DNA of 64,000 nucleotides, from the NCBI GenBank assembly GCA_944319745.1, contig CALUET010000009.1, positions 1-64,000 on the forward strand. The letters run 5' to 3'. Origin of the DNA: an uncultured Phocaeicola sp. (GTDB taxonomy: Bacteria; Bacteroidota; Bacteroidia; Bacteroidales; Bacteroidaceae). This document shows positions 25,990 through 35,565 of the stretch, one piece after another (the first letter of the stretch is position 1; every line of letters starts with the position of its first letter). The notes beneath the pieces are model-generated. The model did not search any database. It had not been told where the DNA came from and worked only from the letters and a program-made list of their open reading frames with translations. The position numbers and the translations under genes were made by a program.

Positions 25990-27126
25990 TTATTTACCAA
26001 ATAATTCATCCAAGTATTTGTAAAATGCCGGATCTTCACCCACAACAACCCTCAGTATTTTACCTTCCGGATCGACAACTATTTTTGTAGGGAAGCCTTG
26101 TATTCCATAAAGAATGGTCACATCCCTATCATCGGCATTGCGCACATGCAACCACGAAAGCCCGTTTTTCTCTACGGCCGACCGCCACTTTTCCTCCGTA
26201 TCATTGCAGTCGATACCGAGTATTTCCATACGGTCTTTATACTTTTCGTAATACTTTTTCATCTCCGGAAAGCCTTTTATGCACCAACCACACCAGCTTC
26301 CCCAGAAATCCAATACCACATATTTCCCACGTAACGAGGAAAGAGACAGATCTTTTCCCTGCAAATCTTTCAACGTAAAGTCGGGAGCCTCCATGCCTTC
26401 CCGCAGGGTATTGCTTGCTTCTTCTCGGGCCTTCCGGTCATCTGCTTCTTTTTTCATTGCACGATACAGCGAAGACATGCCACCATTCTTCGCCTTGTCG
26501 CTTAAAGAATCGAGAAATTCCGGCTTATTTAATGCCATAAGCAAATAAACAGACAGGTCCTCATCGCGATGCTGACGCACATAATCAAACATTATTTCAT
26601 GGGCTTTCTTGGCACTCTCCGTCATGCCCATCGGAAAAGCCGGCAACGTATCCGGCAGATTCTTAGATGTGTATACTTCAAGAAGGTCGGAAAGAGTGTC
26701 AATCGCCTTATCATTATAAGGCTTAAGTTCCCTTCTTAAGACATCATAAGCAGCATGAAATTCACTGCCTTCCACCACATAATCATCAACAGATCCTTTT
26801 ACAGTCAGAGTTTGACCGGGATAAGCAATAACATCTATCTTCTTCAATAGAGAACGGAAAGACGTCTTCCTCGACAAATCAAATAAAGAAATCTGTATAG
26901 GAACGGTATCGTTTTTCACCTTGTAAGTAAATCTTCCGTCCTGCAATGGAAGCGTATCTGTATGGACATGCCCATTCTTCAAATCGGTCACTGCAATATA
27001 ACTTATCTCCACACTATCGCTTTCAAATCCGGTAAGCTCACCGTTTATTGTAATCTCCTGCTTGCTTGACTGACAAGAAGCAAGCACCGCAAGTCCCAAA
27101 AGGGGAACCATCAATATCTTTCTCAT
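25990..27126 (-). CDS. TlpA-type thiol-disulfide oxidoreductase lipoprotein (DUF4369-thioredoxin)
   Basis: A 378-residue lipoprotein (MRKILMVPLLGLAVLASCQS, lipid cysteine 18). The N-terminal half is a DUF4369-like beta domain (about residues 22-130). The C-terminal half is an AhpC/TSA-thioredoxin domain that starts APDFTLKDLQGKDLSLSSLR, with the redox site WCGWC near residues 277-281. This layout is frequent in Bacteroidetes and implies a periplasmic reductase or disulfide exchanger; the partner is unknown. The ATG at 27126 is preferred over a TTG at 27159, which lies inside the preceding gene. Confidence 0.9.
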   Translation of the reverse strand: MRKILMVPLLGLAVLASCQSSKQEITINGELTGFESDSVEISYIAVTDLKNGHVHTDTLPLQDGRFTYKVKNDTVPIQISLFDLSRKTSFRSLLKKIDVIAYPGQTLTVKGSVDDYVVEGSEFHAAYDVLRRELKPYNDKAIDTLSDLLEVYTSKNLPDTLPAFPMGMTESAKKAHEIMFDYVRQHRDEDLSVYLLMALNKPEFLDSLSDKAKNGGMSSLYRAMKKEADDRKAREEASNTLREGMEAPDFTLKDLQGKDLSLSSLRGKYVVLDFWGSWCGWCIKGFPEMKKYYEKYKDRMEILGIDCNDTEEKWRSAVEKNGLSWLHVRNADDRDVTILYGIQGFPTKIVVDPEGKILRVVVGEDPAFYKYLDELFGK

Positions 27127-27155
27127 ATTTTTTCTACTAAAATCAATCCTGTTAA

Positions 27156-27476
27156 TCAAAGAAAGCCCAGTTCCAACTTTGCCTCTTCACTCATCATGTC
27201 CTTATCCCACTCGGGTTCAAACACCAAATTTACCGTGGCTGACGTCACGCCTTCCACCGATTCCACTTTCTGACGAATGTCTTCCATAATGAAATCGGCC
27301 GCAGGACAATTGGGTGCGGTCAACGTCATGTCAAGCGAAAGCTCTCCATCATCCTGTAAATCGATCTTATAAATCAGTCCAAGGTCGTAAACATTTACCG
27401 GAATTTCCGGATCGTATACGGTCTTTAATACGTCAATAATTCGTTCCTCTATCTTAAGCTTTTCTTCATTATTCAT
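27156..27476 (-). CDS. MIP18/DUF59-family metal-sulfur cluster assembly factor (SufT-like)
   Basis: A 106-residue DUF59 protein: KTVYDPEIPVNVYDLGLIY and a TLTAPNCPAADFIMEDI segment with the conserved cysteine. Relatives such as SufT help mature iron-sulfur proteins. No other suf genes are nearby. I use the ATG at 27476 (MNNEEKLKIEERI); the longer GTG start at 27527 lies upstream of the predicted -7 element (27506-27513). 29 nt separate it from the TlpA-like gene. Confidence 0.9.
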   Translation of the reverse strand: MNNEEKLKIEERIIDVLKTVYDPEIPVNVYDLGLIYKIDLQDDGELSLDMTLTAPNCPAADFIMEDIRQKVESVEGVTSATVNLVFEPEWDKDMMSEEAKLELGFL

Positions 27477-27505
27477 AATTATTCCCAATAAATTGATTGC
27501 ATGTA

Positions 27506-27513
27506 CAAATGTA
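27506..27513 (-). promoter_or_regulatory. -7 element for the DUF59-tlpA-lpxH unit
   Basis: TACATTTG on the minus strand, 30 nt before the DUF59 ATG. No good -33 partner at the usual distance. Confidence 0.45.
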
Positions 27514-27542
27514 ATAAAAAGAATCACACAAACGAAAAGTGC

Positions 27543-28232
27543 TCAGATTCTTCCCTCATCGGCATAACTATAATAAGCTCCGTCGGCAATGATTACATGA
27601 TCTAAAAGGCAAATGTTCACGGTTTTCCCTGCGGCCGAGACTGCCTGCGTCAGTTCATCGTCGTTCCGGCTCGGGCTGATATTCCCCGAAGGATGGTTAT
27701 GACACAAAATAATCGACACGGCATTTTTCAAAAGAGCTTCGCGCAAAACACAACGTACATCGACTTGCGTGGCAGCAATTCCGCCTCTGCTTATCCGCAC
27801 TTTATCGATAATTTTTGTTGCTTGATTGAGAAGAAGCACCCAACATTCCTCGACAGGCAAATCGCACATCACCGGATAAAACAACCTATATACCGTTTCC
27901 GCACTGCGAATGCAGGCACGTTCCTGCGGAAGTTCCTCCGACCTTCGCCGGCCAAGCTCGGAAGCTGCCAAAATTGTTATCGCTTTTGCCGGTCCGATGC
28001 CCTTATATTTACACAACTCTTCCACCGTCGCTTTCCCCAACTCTCCCAATCGGTTGTGATAATCGTTCAGCACTTTGCGCATTAATTCCACCGCCGACTC
28101 TTCCGCATTTCCCGAGCCTATCAAAATAGCAAGCAGTTCCGCATTTGACAACACCCCCGCACTTTGCGACATCAATTTCTCTCGCGGACGATCTTCCGGC
28201 GCCCATTGGTTGATTGAAAGCCTTTCGCTCAT
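27543..28232 (-). CDS. radC: RadC-family JAB-domain protein
   Basis: A 229-residue protein with an N-terminal UPF0758 helix-hairpin-helix region (about residues 55-100, LCKYKGIGPAKAITILAASE) and a C-terminal JAB/MPN+ metalloprotease-like fold. The JAMM motif is ILCHNHPSGNISPSRNDDEL near residue 170. Despite the name, a direct DNA-repair role has been doubted, and the biochemical activity is unknown. 21 nt separate it from the upstream glycosyltransferase. Confidence 0.93.
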   Translation of the reverse strand: MSERLSINQWAPEDRPREKLMSQSAGVLSNAELLAILIGSGNAEESAVELMRKVLNDYHNRLGELGKATVEELCKYKGIGPAKAITILAASELGRRRSEELPQERACIRSAETVYRLFYPVMCDLPVEECWVLLLNQATKIIDKVRISRGGIAATQVDVRCVLREALLKNAVSIILCHNHPSGNISPSRNDDELTQAVSAAGKTVNICLLDHVIIADGAYYSYADEGRI

Positions 28233-28253
28233 ACAATTCGTATTTGTGTTTTT

Positions 28254-29351
28254 CTATTTATAAAAAGTCTTTTCAAAAGCAGAAAACGCTTGTTCCCGCA
28301 ACACACACCGCTTCCACCAGGCTGAAATAAAGCCCGAGCCATAACCTGTAAGCTGAACAAATGATGCAGGCACCGCCAACAATCCGACTTTGAAACTGCG
28401 GTTTCGCAGCCACGCATCGCCTAAAATCAGTATAGAGAACAACGCCAACGGGAACAGGACCAACAGCATTCCCCACAGACTGTAACGCACTTCATTCAAC
28501 TGCACGGCAACTGATGTTTCGCCTTCGGCAAGTCCGATGCTCAAAAGATTGCCCGCCACGATAAATAAGCAGACGAACAAACAGACCAAAAGCAAGCATA
28601 CTGCAACCGTAAAAGCGGCTGGAAGCAGATGAATCACCTTCAGCGATCCGGGATGTCTTTTAGAGAGTTCGATGCGGGCAATGCCCGAATTATACACTTG
28701 TTTGAAGAACTTTTTCAAGTCGGTCCGCCGTTTATGCCATACCCAGGCCTCGGGAAACAAAAGTACCCGACAGCCCGTTTTTTTGATACGAATGCTGAAA
28801 TCGATGTCTTCGCCGAAGCGCATATCGGAAAATCCTCCCACTGTCCGAAAAACATCGGCCTTTATTCCCATATTGAAGCTGCGCGGATAAAACTTGTCCA
28901 ACTTCCGCATTCCACCGCGAATGCCTCCCGTAGTAAGAAAAGAAGTCATGGCATAATTGATGGCTTTCTGCGTGGGAGTGAACGAAGCATGGGCACGATC
29001 AGGGCCTCCGAACGCATCGGCGTGCTCGGATGTCACGGCCTTTTCCACAGCCTGAAGGTAAGTTTCCGGCAAAACACAGTCGGAATCCAAGAAAATAAGG
29101 TATTCCCCCCGGCTATGTTCTGCACCGAAATTACGCGTCAGCCCCGGTCCCGAATTCTTTTTCTCCAGATAATGCAAATCCAATGCGCCCGCATATTTTT
29201 CCACTACCGAGCGGCAGGGGACGGACGAACCGTCTTCCACCACCACAACCTCGAAGTTGCGATAAGTCTGCTTTGCAAGGCTTTGCAATAATTCGTCCAC
29301 TTCATTCGGACGGTTATAAACGGGAATAATTACAGAATAGCGGATTTCCAT
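28254..29351 (-). CDS. Membrane-anchored family 2 glycosyltransferase
   Basis: A 365-residue GT2 enzyme. The GT-A domain (about residues 1-235) shows SVIIPVYNRPNEVDELLQSL, VVVEDGSS, the DxD-type FLDSDCVLP near residue 88, and GGFSDMRFGEDIDFSIRIKK with the catalytic-site acidic residues. C-terminal hydrophobic segments (about 245-275, 295-320 and near 345) anchor it in the inner membrane. Acceptor and sugar are unknown; envelope glycan or lipid glycosylation is likely. The ATG at 29351 (MEIRYSVIIP) is preferred over an upstream TTG at 29384. Confidence 0.9.
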   Translation of the reverse strand: MEIRYSVIIPVYNRPNEVDELLQSLAKQTYRNFEVVVVEDGSSVPCRSVVEKYAGALDLHYLEKKNSGPGLTRNFGAEHSRGEYLIFLDSDCVLPETYLQAVEKAVTSEHADAFGGPDRAHASFTPTQKAINYAMTSFLTTGGIRGGMRKLDKFYPRSFNMGIKADVFRTVGGFSDMRFGEDIDFSIRIKKTGCRVLLFPEAWVWHKRRTDLKKFFKQVYNSGIARIELSKRHPGSLKVIHLLPAAFTVAVCLLLVCLFVCLFIVAGNLLSIGLAEGETSVAVQLNEVRYSLWGMLLVLFPLALFSILILGDAWLRNRSFKVGLLAVPASFVQLTGYGSGFISAWWKRCVLREQAFSAFEKTFYK

Positions 29352-29516
29352 ATCATAAACTTGCGCAAATGTTTCCTTCTGCAAAAATATCCGTTTTCAG
29401 AAATATCCCGTTCTTTCCGTCAAAATATTTCGTCCTTTTTGTAAAAACATGCCGACGAACCTTTCAAAAAAACACAAGAACTCTACAATACTTTCCCGAC
29501 AGTTTAAATATTTCAT

Positions 29517-29524
29517 TATCTTTG
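29517..29524 (+). promoter_or_regulatory. -7 element for the sppA-lpxK-pnp-thiL operon
   Basis: TATCTTTG, 35 nt before the first ATG of a five-gene run. The -33 site is weak. Confidence 0.6.
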
Positions 29525-29558
29525 TACATAGATATCTTACCAGAATCATCAGAAAAAC

Positions 29559-29984
29559 ATGATAAACAAGAAAAGTATCAACAGCAATAAACAGTTTATG
29601 ATAGGGAATGGAATCCTGGCTTTCGGTGTATTCTTTGTCATCTGTCTTTTCCTTTATCTGGCATTCCGAAACCAACCTAACGAGAAAACGAAGCAGGCAT
29701 TTGAAGGCTTTTACACCATTGAACTGGCTGAAAGTTTTGCAAACGACAGCATTTCCGTGTACATAAACGACAGCTTATTGTTCAACAAAACGCTACAAGC
29801 AACTGCCGAAAAATTTCAAATACGGCGTTTTGCCGAAGAAAATATGCTGATGGTGGTAGACAACAGCAACGAGGAAATCACTCCGTTTAACCTTAATCCG
29901 AAAGGAAGCCTGGTAAGAATTGACAAAAGAAACGGGAAAATCTTCATCGAAGAAACCGAAAATAAACAAATTCCATCCTTATAA
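29559..29984 (+). CDS. Hypothetical single-pass membrane protein upstream of sppA
   Basis: A 141-residue protein with a short basic N-terminus, one TM helix (about residues 17-37, GILAFGVFFVICLFLYLAF) and an extracytoplasmic domain of about 100 residues (FEGFYTIELAESFANDSISV ... KIFIEETENKQIPSL). I do not recognise the family. It is the first gene of an operon with sppA (9-nt gap), so it may act in envelope maintenance or help the peptidase; this is inference. Confidence 0.85.
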   Translation: MINKKSINSNKQFMIGNGILAFGVFFVICLFLYLAFRNQPNEKTKQAFEGFYTIELAESFANDSISVYINDSLLFNKTLQATAEKFQIRRFAEENMLMVVDNSNEEITPFNLNPKGSLVRIDKRNGKIFIEETENKQIPSL

Positions 29985-29993
29985 ACACTGGTC

Positions 29994-31760
29994 ATGAAAG
30001 AGTTTCTCAAACACATATTTGCCACGGTTTTAGGCATTATTATCAGTATCCCCATCCTATTGTTCATAGGAATTGTAGGATTAACAAGCATTGTGTTGTC
30101 ATCTTCCAATACGGAAACCATCGTAAAAGACTCCTCCGTTTTCACACTCGACCTGAGCGGCACCATAAAAGAACGGTACCAGTCGAATCCGATCGACCGT
30201 TTTTTAGAAGAAAATATTACGACACAGGGATTGGAAGACATCCTTGCATCCATACAAAAGGCCAAAACAAATCCTTCCATTAAAGGCATCTACCTGCATG
30301 CGGGAGCGCTTGCTTGCCAACCGGCCTCGCTAAAAGCCATCCGAAATTCCCTGAACGATTTTAAGACAAGCGGCAAGTTTATCGTAGCATACGGAGATAC
30401 TTATTCACAAAGCACCTATTATTTGGCAAGCATTGCCGACGAAGTGATTGTAAATCCTGTCGGCACACTGTCTTGGCACGGCTTAAGTTCACAAACCTTA
30501 TTCCTGAAAGATTTGCTCGACAAAGCAGGAATCCGCATGCAGATATTCCGAACCGGTAACTATAAATCGGCGGTAGAGCCGTACACAAATACCCGAATGA
30601 GCGAAGCAAACAGGGAACAAACCCGGGCGTTTGTATCCTCCATTTGGGAAGACATGCTGAACGACATATCCGAATCACGCGGCATTCCAACAGACAGCCT
30701 GAATAAACTGGCCGACCGGAACATGGACTTTCAACCCGCAGAAGACTATATTCGCACCGGACTGGCCGATACTTTGATGTATCAGGACGAAGTGTTGTCG
30801 CTGCTGAAGCAGTTGACCGGCACGGAAGAAAGTGACGAACTAAACACTCTTACTGCAGAAGATATGCTATATGTGCCGTCCAACGACACAAAAGTTAAGG
30901 GAAATGATGTCATAGCCGTGTATTATGCTTATGGGACCATCGACGATGATATCTCCTCTTACGACGAGGGAATCTCATCGGAACAAGTTATTCAGGATTT
31001 AAAAAAGCTACGGGAAGATGAAAACATCAAGGCCGTTGTGTTAAGAATCAACTCTCCCGGAGGCAGTGCATACGGTTCCGAACAGATATGGCGCGAAGTG
31101 TCTTTACTGAAAACCTGCAAACCGGTTGTGGTTTCAATGGGAGATTATGCCGCATCGGGCGGATATTATATTTCATGCGCCGCATCGTACATCATCGCCG
31201 AACCCACCACTTTGACCGGATCTATCGGAGTTTTCGGCATGATCCCCGAGATTCAGGAACTGACAGAAGAAAAGCTCGGACTACATTTCGACGGAATAAA
31301 GACCAACCGATTTGCAGATATGGGAAATATTTCCCGCCCGCTCGACAAGGACGAATCCCGCCTTGTACAACAAATGGTGGATCAAACATATCGCCTCTTC
31401 ATCAATCGGTGTGCCGAAGGGCGGGAAATTCCGGCAGAAGATCTGGAGAAAATAGCCGAAGGACGGGTTTGGACGGGTGCCATGGCGCAAGAACTTCATT
31501 TGGTTGACGAATTGGGAGGAATAGACAAAGCCATTGAAATCGCTGTAGAATATGCACAAACTGACAATTATACAATAAAAACTTACCCGGAGAAGCAGGA
31601 CTTTCTGACAAGCATGCTGCAGACACGTACAAAACGCTACATCGAATCGAACATGATGCGCACGTTCGGGAATTACTATAACGGCTTCTTATTCCTGAAA
31701 AATCTCGGGCAATCCGACTATATACAGGCACGAATTCCCTTTGATTTCAGCATAAACTAA
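29994..31760 (+). CDS. sppA: Signal peptide peptidase SppA, long (67K) form
   Basis: A 588-residue inner-membrane serine protease that degrades cleaved signal peptides. It has an N-terminal TM (HIFATVLGIIISIPILLFIG) and two tandem S49 domains. The catalytic lysine is Lys191 (TGNYKSAVEPYT) in the N-terminal domain, and the nucleophile Ser388 (DYAASGGYYIS) is in the C-terminal domain, the Ser-Lys dyad split typical of the long form. It lies 9 nt after the small membrane protein and 13 nt before lpxK. Confidence 0.96.
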   Translation: MKEFLKHIFATVLGIIISIPILLFIGIVGLTSIVLSSSNTETIVKDSSVFTLDLSGTIKERYQSNPIDRFLEENITTQGLEDILASIQKAKTNPSIKGIYLHAGALACQPASLKAIRNSLNDFKTSGKFIVAYGDTYSQSTYYLASIADEVIVNPVGTLSWHGLSSQTLFLKDLLDKAGIRMQIFRTGNYKSAVEPYTNTRMSEANREQTRAFVSSIWEDMLNDISESRGIPTDSLNKLADRNMDFQPAEDYIRTGLADTLMYQDEVLSLLKQLTGTEESDELNTLTAEDMLYVPSNDTKVKGNDVIAVYYAYGTIDDDISSYDEGISSEQVIQDLKKLREDENIKAVVLRINSPGGSAYGSEQIWREVSLLKTCKPVVVSMGDYAASGGYYISCAASYIIAEPTTLTGSIGVFGMIPEIQELTEEKLGLHFDGIKTNRFADMGNISRPLDKDESRLVQQMVDQTYRLFINRCAEGREIPAEDLEKIAEGRVWTGAMAQELHLVDELGGIDKAIEIAVEYAQTDNYTIKTYPEKQDFLTSMLQTRTKRYIESNMMRTFGNYYNGFLFLKNLGQSDYIQARIPFDFSIN

Positions 31761-31773
31761 CTCCTCCAAAGTC

Positions 31774-32895
31774 ATGAAACAGCAAAATGTAACGATTTAT
31801 CGCGCATTGCTCCCGCTTGCTTTTCTCTACAAGGCAATCGTAAGTTTACGCAACCGCTGCTTCGACTACGGGATATTAAAATCGCAGACCTTCCCTATCC
31901 CCGTGATCTCCGTAGGAAACATTAGCGTGGGAGGAACAGGCAAAACGCCGCATACCGAATACCTTATCCGCTTGTTACACGAAAAATTCAACGTTGCTGT
32001 TCTAAGCCGAGGCTATAAACGGAAGAGCAAGGGCTTCGTCCTTGCAACAACGGAATCCACCGCAGAAGAAATAGGCGACGAACCGGCCCAGATGAAATCG
32101 AAATTTCCCGATATACATATAGCGGTAGACCACAACCGCTGCCGCGGAATAAATTTATTGACAAGCAGTCATATTTGCCCTGCACCCGAAGTCATCATTC
32201 TGGATGATGCCTTTCAACATCGATATGTACAACCCGGATTGTCCATATTGCTCATAGATTATAACCGTCCCATTCGCGAAGATAAATTACTCCCGGCCGG
32301 ACGATTACGGGAAAGTGCCTCAGAACAACGAAGAGCCGACATCATTATTCTGACAAAATGCCCGAATAAATTGACACGGAAAGAATGCATCCTTTTGAAA
32401 AAAAAGATTGCACCGCTTCCACGGCAACAAGTATATTTCAGCACATTAACCTATGGAAACCTCAAAGCATTATCCAATCCCGAAACCGATTTCCTGCCGG
32501 AAAATTTATTACACAATAAGCATGTGTTACTGGTAACAGGCATTGCATCTCCTCAAAGATTAACCGACTATTTGAAACAATATACCGACAAAATATTTCC
32601 ACTAACATTTCATGATCACCACGATTTCAGCATGTCTGATCTATCGAAAATAGAAGATTTTTTCAAACGTATACCTGAAGGGAACCGCCTCATCCTCACG
32701 ACAGAAAAAGACGCGGTCCGCTTGCGAGACAAAACATCGCTTAAAGAGGAAATAAAATCGAATATTTACATACAACCCATTGAGACAAACTTTCTGGAAG
32801 ACAAAAATCTTTTCGACAAAACTATAATAGATTATGTTAGAAAAAATTCAAGAAACAGCAGCCTTTCTCAAGGCAAGAATAACAACCCATCCTGA
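31774..32895 (+). CDS. lpxK: Tetraacyldisaccharide 4'-kinase
   Basis: A 373-residue inner-membrane P-loop kinase that adds the 4'-phosphate to the lipid A disaccharide. N-terminal hydrophobic region ALLPLAFLYKAIVSL, Walker A NISVGGTGKTPHTEYLI near residues 49-65, VLSRGYKRKSKG, and the DDAFQHRYV motif near 148. Its 3' end overlaps the start of the purine nucleoside phosphorylase gene by 62 nt in a different frame, so the last 20 or so residues may be poorly conserved. Confidence 0.95.
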   Translation: MKQQNVTIYRALLPLAFLYKAIVSLRNRCFDYGILKSQTFPIPVISVGNISVGGTGKTPHTEYLIRLLHEKFNVAVLSRGYKRKSKGFVLATTESTAEEIGDEPAQMKSKFPDIHIAVDHNRCRGINLLTSSHICPAPEVIILDDAFQHRYVQPGLSILLIDYNRPIREDKLLPAGRLRESASEQRRADIIILTKCPNKLTRKECILLKKKIAPLPRQQVYFSTLTYGNLKALSNPETDFLPENLLHNKHVLLVTGIASPQRLTDYLKQYTDKIFPLTFHDHHDFSMSDLSKIEDFFKRIPEGNRLILTTEKDAVRLRDKTSLKEEIKSNIYIQPIETNFLEDKNLFDKTIIDYVRKNSRNSSLSQGKNNNPS

Positions 32896-33643
32896 GACAG
32901 CAATTATTTTAGGTACAGGTTTGGGAAGCCTCGCGCAGGAAATTACTCAAAAGCACGAAATCGCTTATTCGGAAATTCCCAATTTTCCAATATCAACCGT
33001 GGAAGGTCATAAGGGAAAACTCATCTTCGGCAAGTTAGGAGATAAAGACATTCTGGCAATGCAAGGACGTTTTCACTATTACGAAGGCTATTCCATGAAA
33101 GAAGTTACCTTCCCCATCCGGGTAATGCGTGAGCTGGGCATCAAGAACTTATTTGTATCAAATGCTGCAGGAGCGACGAACCCCGATTATGAAATAGGCG
33201 ATCTTATGCTCATAACCGACCATATAAACTTCTTTCCCGAGCATCCGTTACGTGGGAAAAACATCGATTACGGGCCACGTTTCCCCGACATGAGTGAGGC
33301 TTATTCCAAGGAATTTATCGGAAAAGCCCTCGAAATAGCGCAACGTAAAAACATAACTTTGCGGCAAGGTGTCTACATCGGCACACAAGGGCCAACCTTT
33401 GAAACTCCTGCCGAGTACCGAATGTTCCGCATATTGGGCGCCGATGCCGTAGGAATGTCAACCGTTCCTGAAGTTATCGTAGCCAATCATTGCGGCATAA
33501 AGGTTTTGGGGATTTCCGTTATTACCGACCTTGGAGTAGAAGGGAAAATAGTAGAAGTATCACACGAGGAGGTACAAAAAGCAGCCGATGCTGCCCAACC
33601 CCGTATGACAACAATCATGAAAGAATTAGTAAACGAAATATAA
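32834..33643 (+). CDS. punA: Purine nucleoside phosphorylase (trimeric, inosine/guanosine type)
   Basis: A 269-residue enzyme that cleaves inosine and guanosine with phosphate in purine salvage. Signatures: AIILGTGLGSLAQEI, MQGRFHYYEGYSMKEVTFPI, NAAGATNPDYEIGDLM, TFETPAEYRM and VGMSTVPEVIVANH, diagnostic of trimeric PNP. The start lies 62 nt inside lpxK. 2 nt separate its stop from thiL. Confidence 0.94.
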   Translation: MLEKIQETAAFLKARITTHPETAIILGTGLGSLAQEITQKHEIAYSEIPNFPISTVEGHKGKLIFGKLGDKDILAMQGRFHYYEGYSMKEVTFPIRVMRELGIKNLFVSNAAGATNPDYEIGDLMLITDHINFFPEHPLRGKNIDYGPRFPDMSEAYSKEFIGKALEIAQRKNITLRQGVYIGTQGPTFETPAEYRMFRILGADAVGMSTVPEVIVANHCGIKVLGISVITDLGVEGKIVEVSHEEVQKAADAAQPRMTTIMKELVNEI

Positions 33644-33645
33644 TC

Positions 33646-34683
33646 ATGCACGAAAAGAACAGAACAGAAATAGCAACATTAGGGGAATTTGGATTAATAA
33701 AACATCTTACTCAAGGCATCACCTTAACAAATCCTGAAAGCAAATATGGGATTGGTGACGATGCTGCCGTACTGGAATTTCCGAAAAAACAAGTGCTTGT
33801 CACAACAGATTTGCTGATGGAGGGTATTCATTTCGACCTGATTTACACGCCACTTAAACATTTGGGGTATAAATCGGCGATGGTAAATTTCTCAGATATA
33901 TACGCCATGAACGGGAAACCAAAACAAATTACCGTCTCATTAGCGGTATCGAAACGATTCTGCATCGAAGACTTAGAAGATTTTTACGACGGTCTGAAAC
34001 TTGCATGCCAACGACATCAGGTTGACATCGTAGGCGGAGACACAACTTCTTCCGTCACAGGACTGGCCATTTCTATTACTTGCATTGGTGAAGCTGACGG
34101 CAAAAATGTAGTATATCGAAACGGAGCAAAAGAGACCGACCTGATATGCGTCAGTGGAGATTTAGGCGCAGCTTACATGGGTTTACAGCTTATGGAACGC
34201 GAAAAAGCCGTTTTTCAAGGAGAAAAAGAAGTTCAACCTGACTTTGCCGGGAAAGAATATTTACTGGAACGCTTCCTCAAACCGGAAGCACGCAAAGACA
34301 TTATCGAACAATTGGCCCATTCCGGTATCATACCCAACGCCATGATGGACATATCCGATGGCCTTTCATCTGAACTCATGCACATTTGTTCGCAAAGTCA
34401 TGTCGGATGCCGCATTTATGAAGATCGTATTCCTATTGATTACCAAACAGCCGTAATGGCAGAAGAATTCAATATGAACTTAACAACTTGCGCACTAAAT
34501 GGAGGTGAAGATTATGAACTTTTATTTACTGTTCCGCTGACGAAACATGAAGAAATTAGTCAACTAAAAGACATTAAAATAATAGGGCATATCACAAAGC
34601 CCGAATTGGGATGTGCATTAGTCACGCGAGACGGGAATGAACTTACCCTAAAAGCACAAGGCTGGAATCCTTTAAAAGGATAA
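33646..34683 (+). CDS. thiL: Thiamine-monophosphate kinase
   Basis: A 345-residue PurM-like kinase that makes thiamine diphosphate from thiamine monophosphate. Signatures: GIGDDAAVLEFPKKQVLVTT, VDIVGGDTTSS, and AMMDISDGLSSELMHICS. The frame is open far upstream into the phosphorylase gene, but the ATG at 33646 (MHEKNRTEIATLGEFGLI), directly after the previous stop, is the natural start. Last gene of the operon, followed by a terminator. Confidence 0.95.
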   Translation: MHEKNRTEIATLGEFGLIKHLTQGITLTNPESKYGIGDDAAVLEFPKKQVLVTTDLLMEGIHFDLIYTPLKHLGYKSAMVNFSDIYAMNGKPKQITVSLAVSKRFCIEDLEDFYDGLKLACQRHQVDIVGGDTTSSVTGLAISITCIGEADGKNVVYRNGAKETDLICVSGDLGAAYMGLQLMEREKAVFQGEKEVQPDFAGKEYLLERFLKPEARKDIIEQLAHSGIIPNAMMDISDGLSSELMHICSQSHVGCRIYEDRIPIDYQTAVMAEEFNMNLTTCALNGGEDYELLFTVPLTKHEEISQLKDIKIIGHITKPELGCALVTRDGNELTLKAQGWNPLKG

Positions 34684-34713
34684 CTGAATCCTCGTCAACA
34701 ATCACATATAAAA

Positions 34714-34754
34714 GGAAGAAAAGTTGCATAAAAGCACTTCTCTTCCACTTTTTT
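34714..34754 (+). terminator. Terminator of the sppA-thiL operon
   Basis: GGAAGAAAAGT pairs with ACTTCTCTTCC (one mismatch) around a loop, followed by TTTTTT at 34749-34754. Confidence 0.7.
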
Positions 34755-34797
34755 ACGCATCATAAATCCCAAAATTATACTTTTTCATCTATATTCT

Positions 34798-34828
34798 TTT
34801 GATAATCTCGAAAAGTTACCTACCTTTG
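34798..34828 (+). promoter_or_regulatory. tRNA-Phe promoter, consensus -33/-7
   Basis: TTTG (34798-34801), 19 nt, then TACCTTTG (34821-34828): a textbook Bacteroidetes primary sigma-factor promoter, 17 nt before the tRNA. Confidence 0.85.
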
Positions 34829-34845
34829 CAGCGAGAAACAAGAAA

Positions 34846-34918
34846 GGTGCCATAGCTCAGTTGGTAGAGCAAAGGACTGAAAATCCTTGTGTCCCCGGTT
34901 CGATTCCTGGTGGCACCA
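34846..34918 (+). tRNA. tRNA-Phe (GAA)
   Basis: A 73-nt cloverleaf: acceptor GGTGCCA pairs with TGGCACC, D-arm AGCTCAGTTGGTAGAGC, anticodon loop CTGAAAA with GAA, T-arm GGTTCGATTCC. CCA is not encoded. It forms the left border of the accessory region. Confidence 0.97.
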
Positions 34919-34936
34919 CTAAAAAACAAAAATCAC

Positions 34937-34972
34937 AAAAACCGCTGAAATATAGTTGTTTTAGCGGTTTTT
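34937..34972 (+). terminator. Terminator after tRNA-Phe
   Basis: AAAAACCGCT pairs with AGCGGTTTTT around a loop of about 16 nt, and further T residues follow. Confidence 0.75.
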
Positions 34973-35565
34973 CTTTAGACACTGCCGGCTAAAATGTGGA
35001 ATTTAATGCAATAAGAATCACCGATTACACCATGCCTCAATTATTTTCTATGACTTAAAAGAACCGTTTTCAAAGATAAAATTCTATATTTACATGTCTA
35101 TAAAGAAGATATTCACCGTCCGACATTGAAATTTTCCTCCGAGGCTTCTTCCTACACCTGCCCAACATCGCATTAACGATGTTCCATTCAACATTCAGCA
35201 AACAGGAATTGAGATTGTCACTGTAAACTTTCCAGACTGTTCCATAAATCGTCCTTGAATCAATTCAAAATTCATGCCTTACTTTGTCCAAAACTCCTTT
35301 GTGTTCAATAGCAATCGCCCCATCAATATTCAACTCGACATTCAAAAATGTTTCCATTCTTCCATACGACCTCAGACAGTTGTTGAACAGCATAGAAACG
35401 CCCCTCCCCATAATCACCATAAAGGCAACCGTAACCATCCACCCATAACAGGCCACCTTATATCTAATCATCAATTCTTGTTACCTCAATCGTTGATTTG
35501 CCTTCACTTCCTATTCATCTTCTGTAGTCCGTTGTTCAAGTGAAAATTCATACAATTGCGCAAGA
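34973..35565. other. No supported gene; possible decayed sequence
   Basis: About 590 nt between the tRNA-Phe terminator and the EEP gene. The minus strand has a 69-codon ORF (35265-35474), followed in the same frame after one stop by about 65 further open codons down to about 35065, with protein-like composition (LNSCLLNVEWNIVNAMLGRC). The two stretches could be remnants of one gene, but I recognise neither, so I call no gene. Confidence 0.4.

Noticed and set aside
35265..35543. Opposing ORFs of 69 and 89 codons
   Set aside because: They overlap on opposite strands and I recognise no family. The minus-strand one may be part of a decayed gene, so I list the region only as unassigned.
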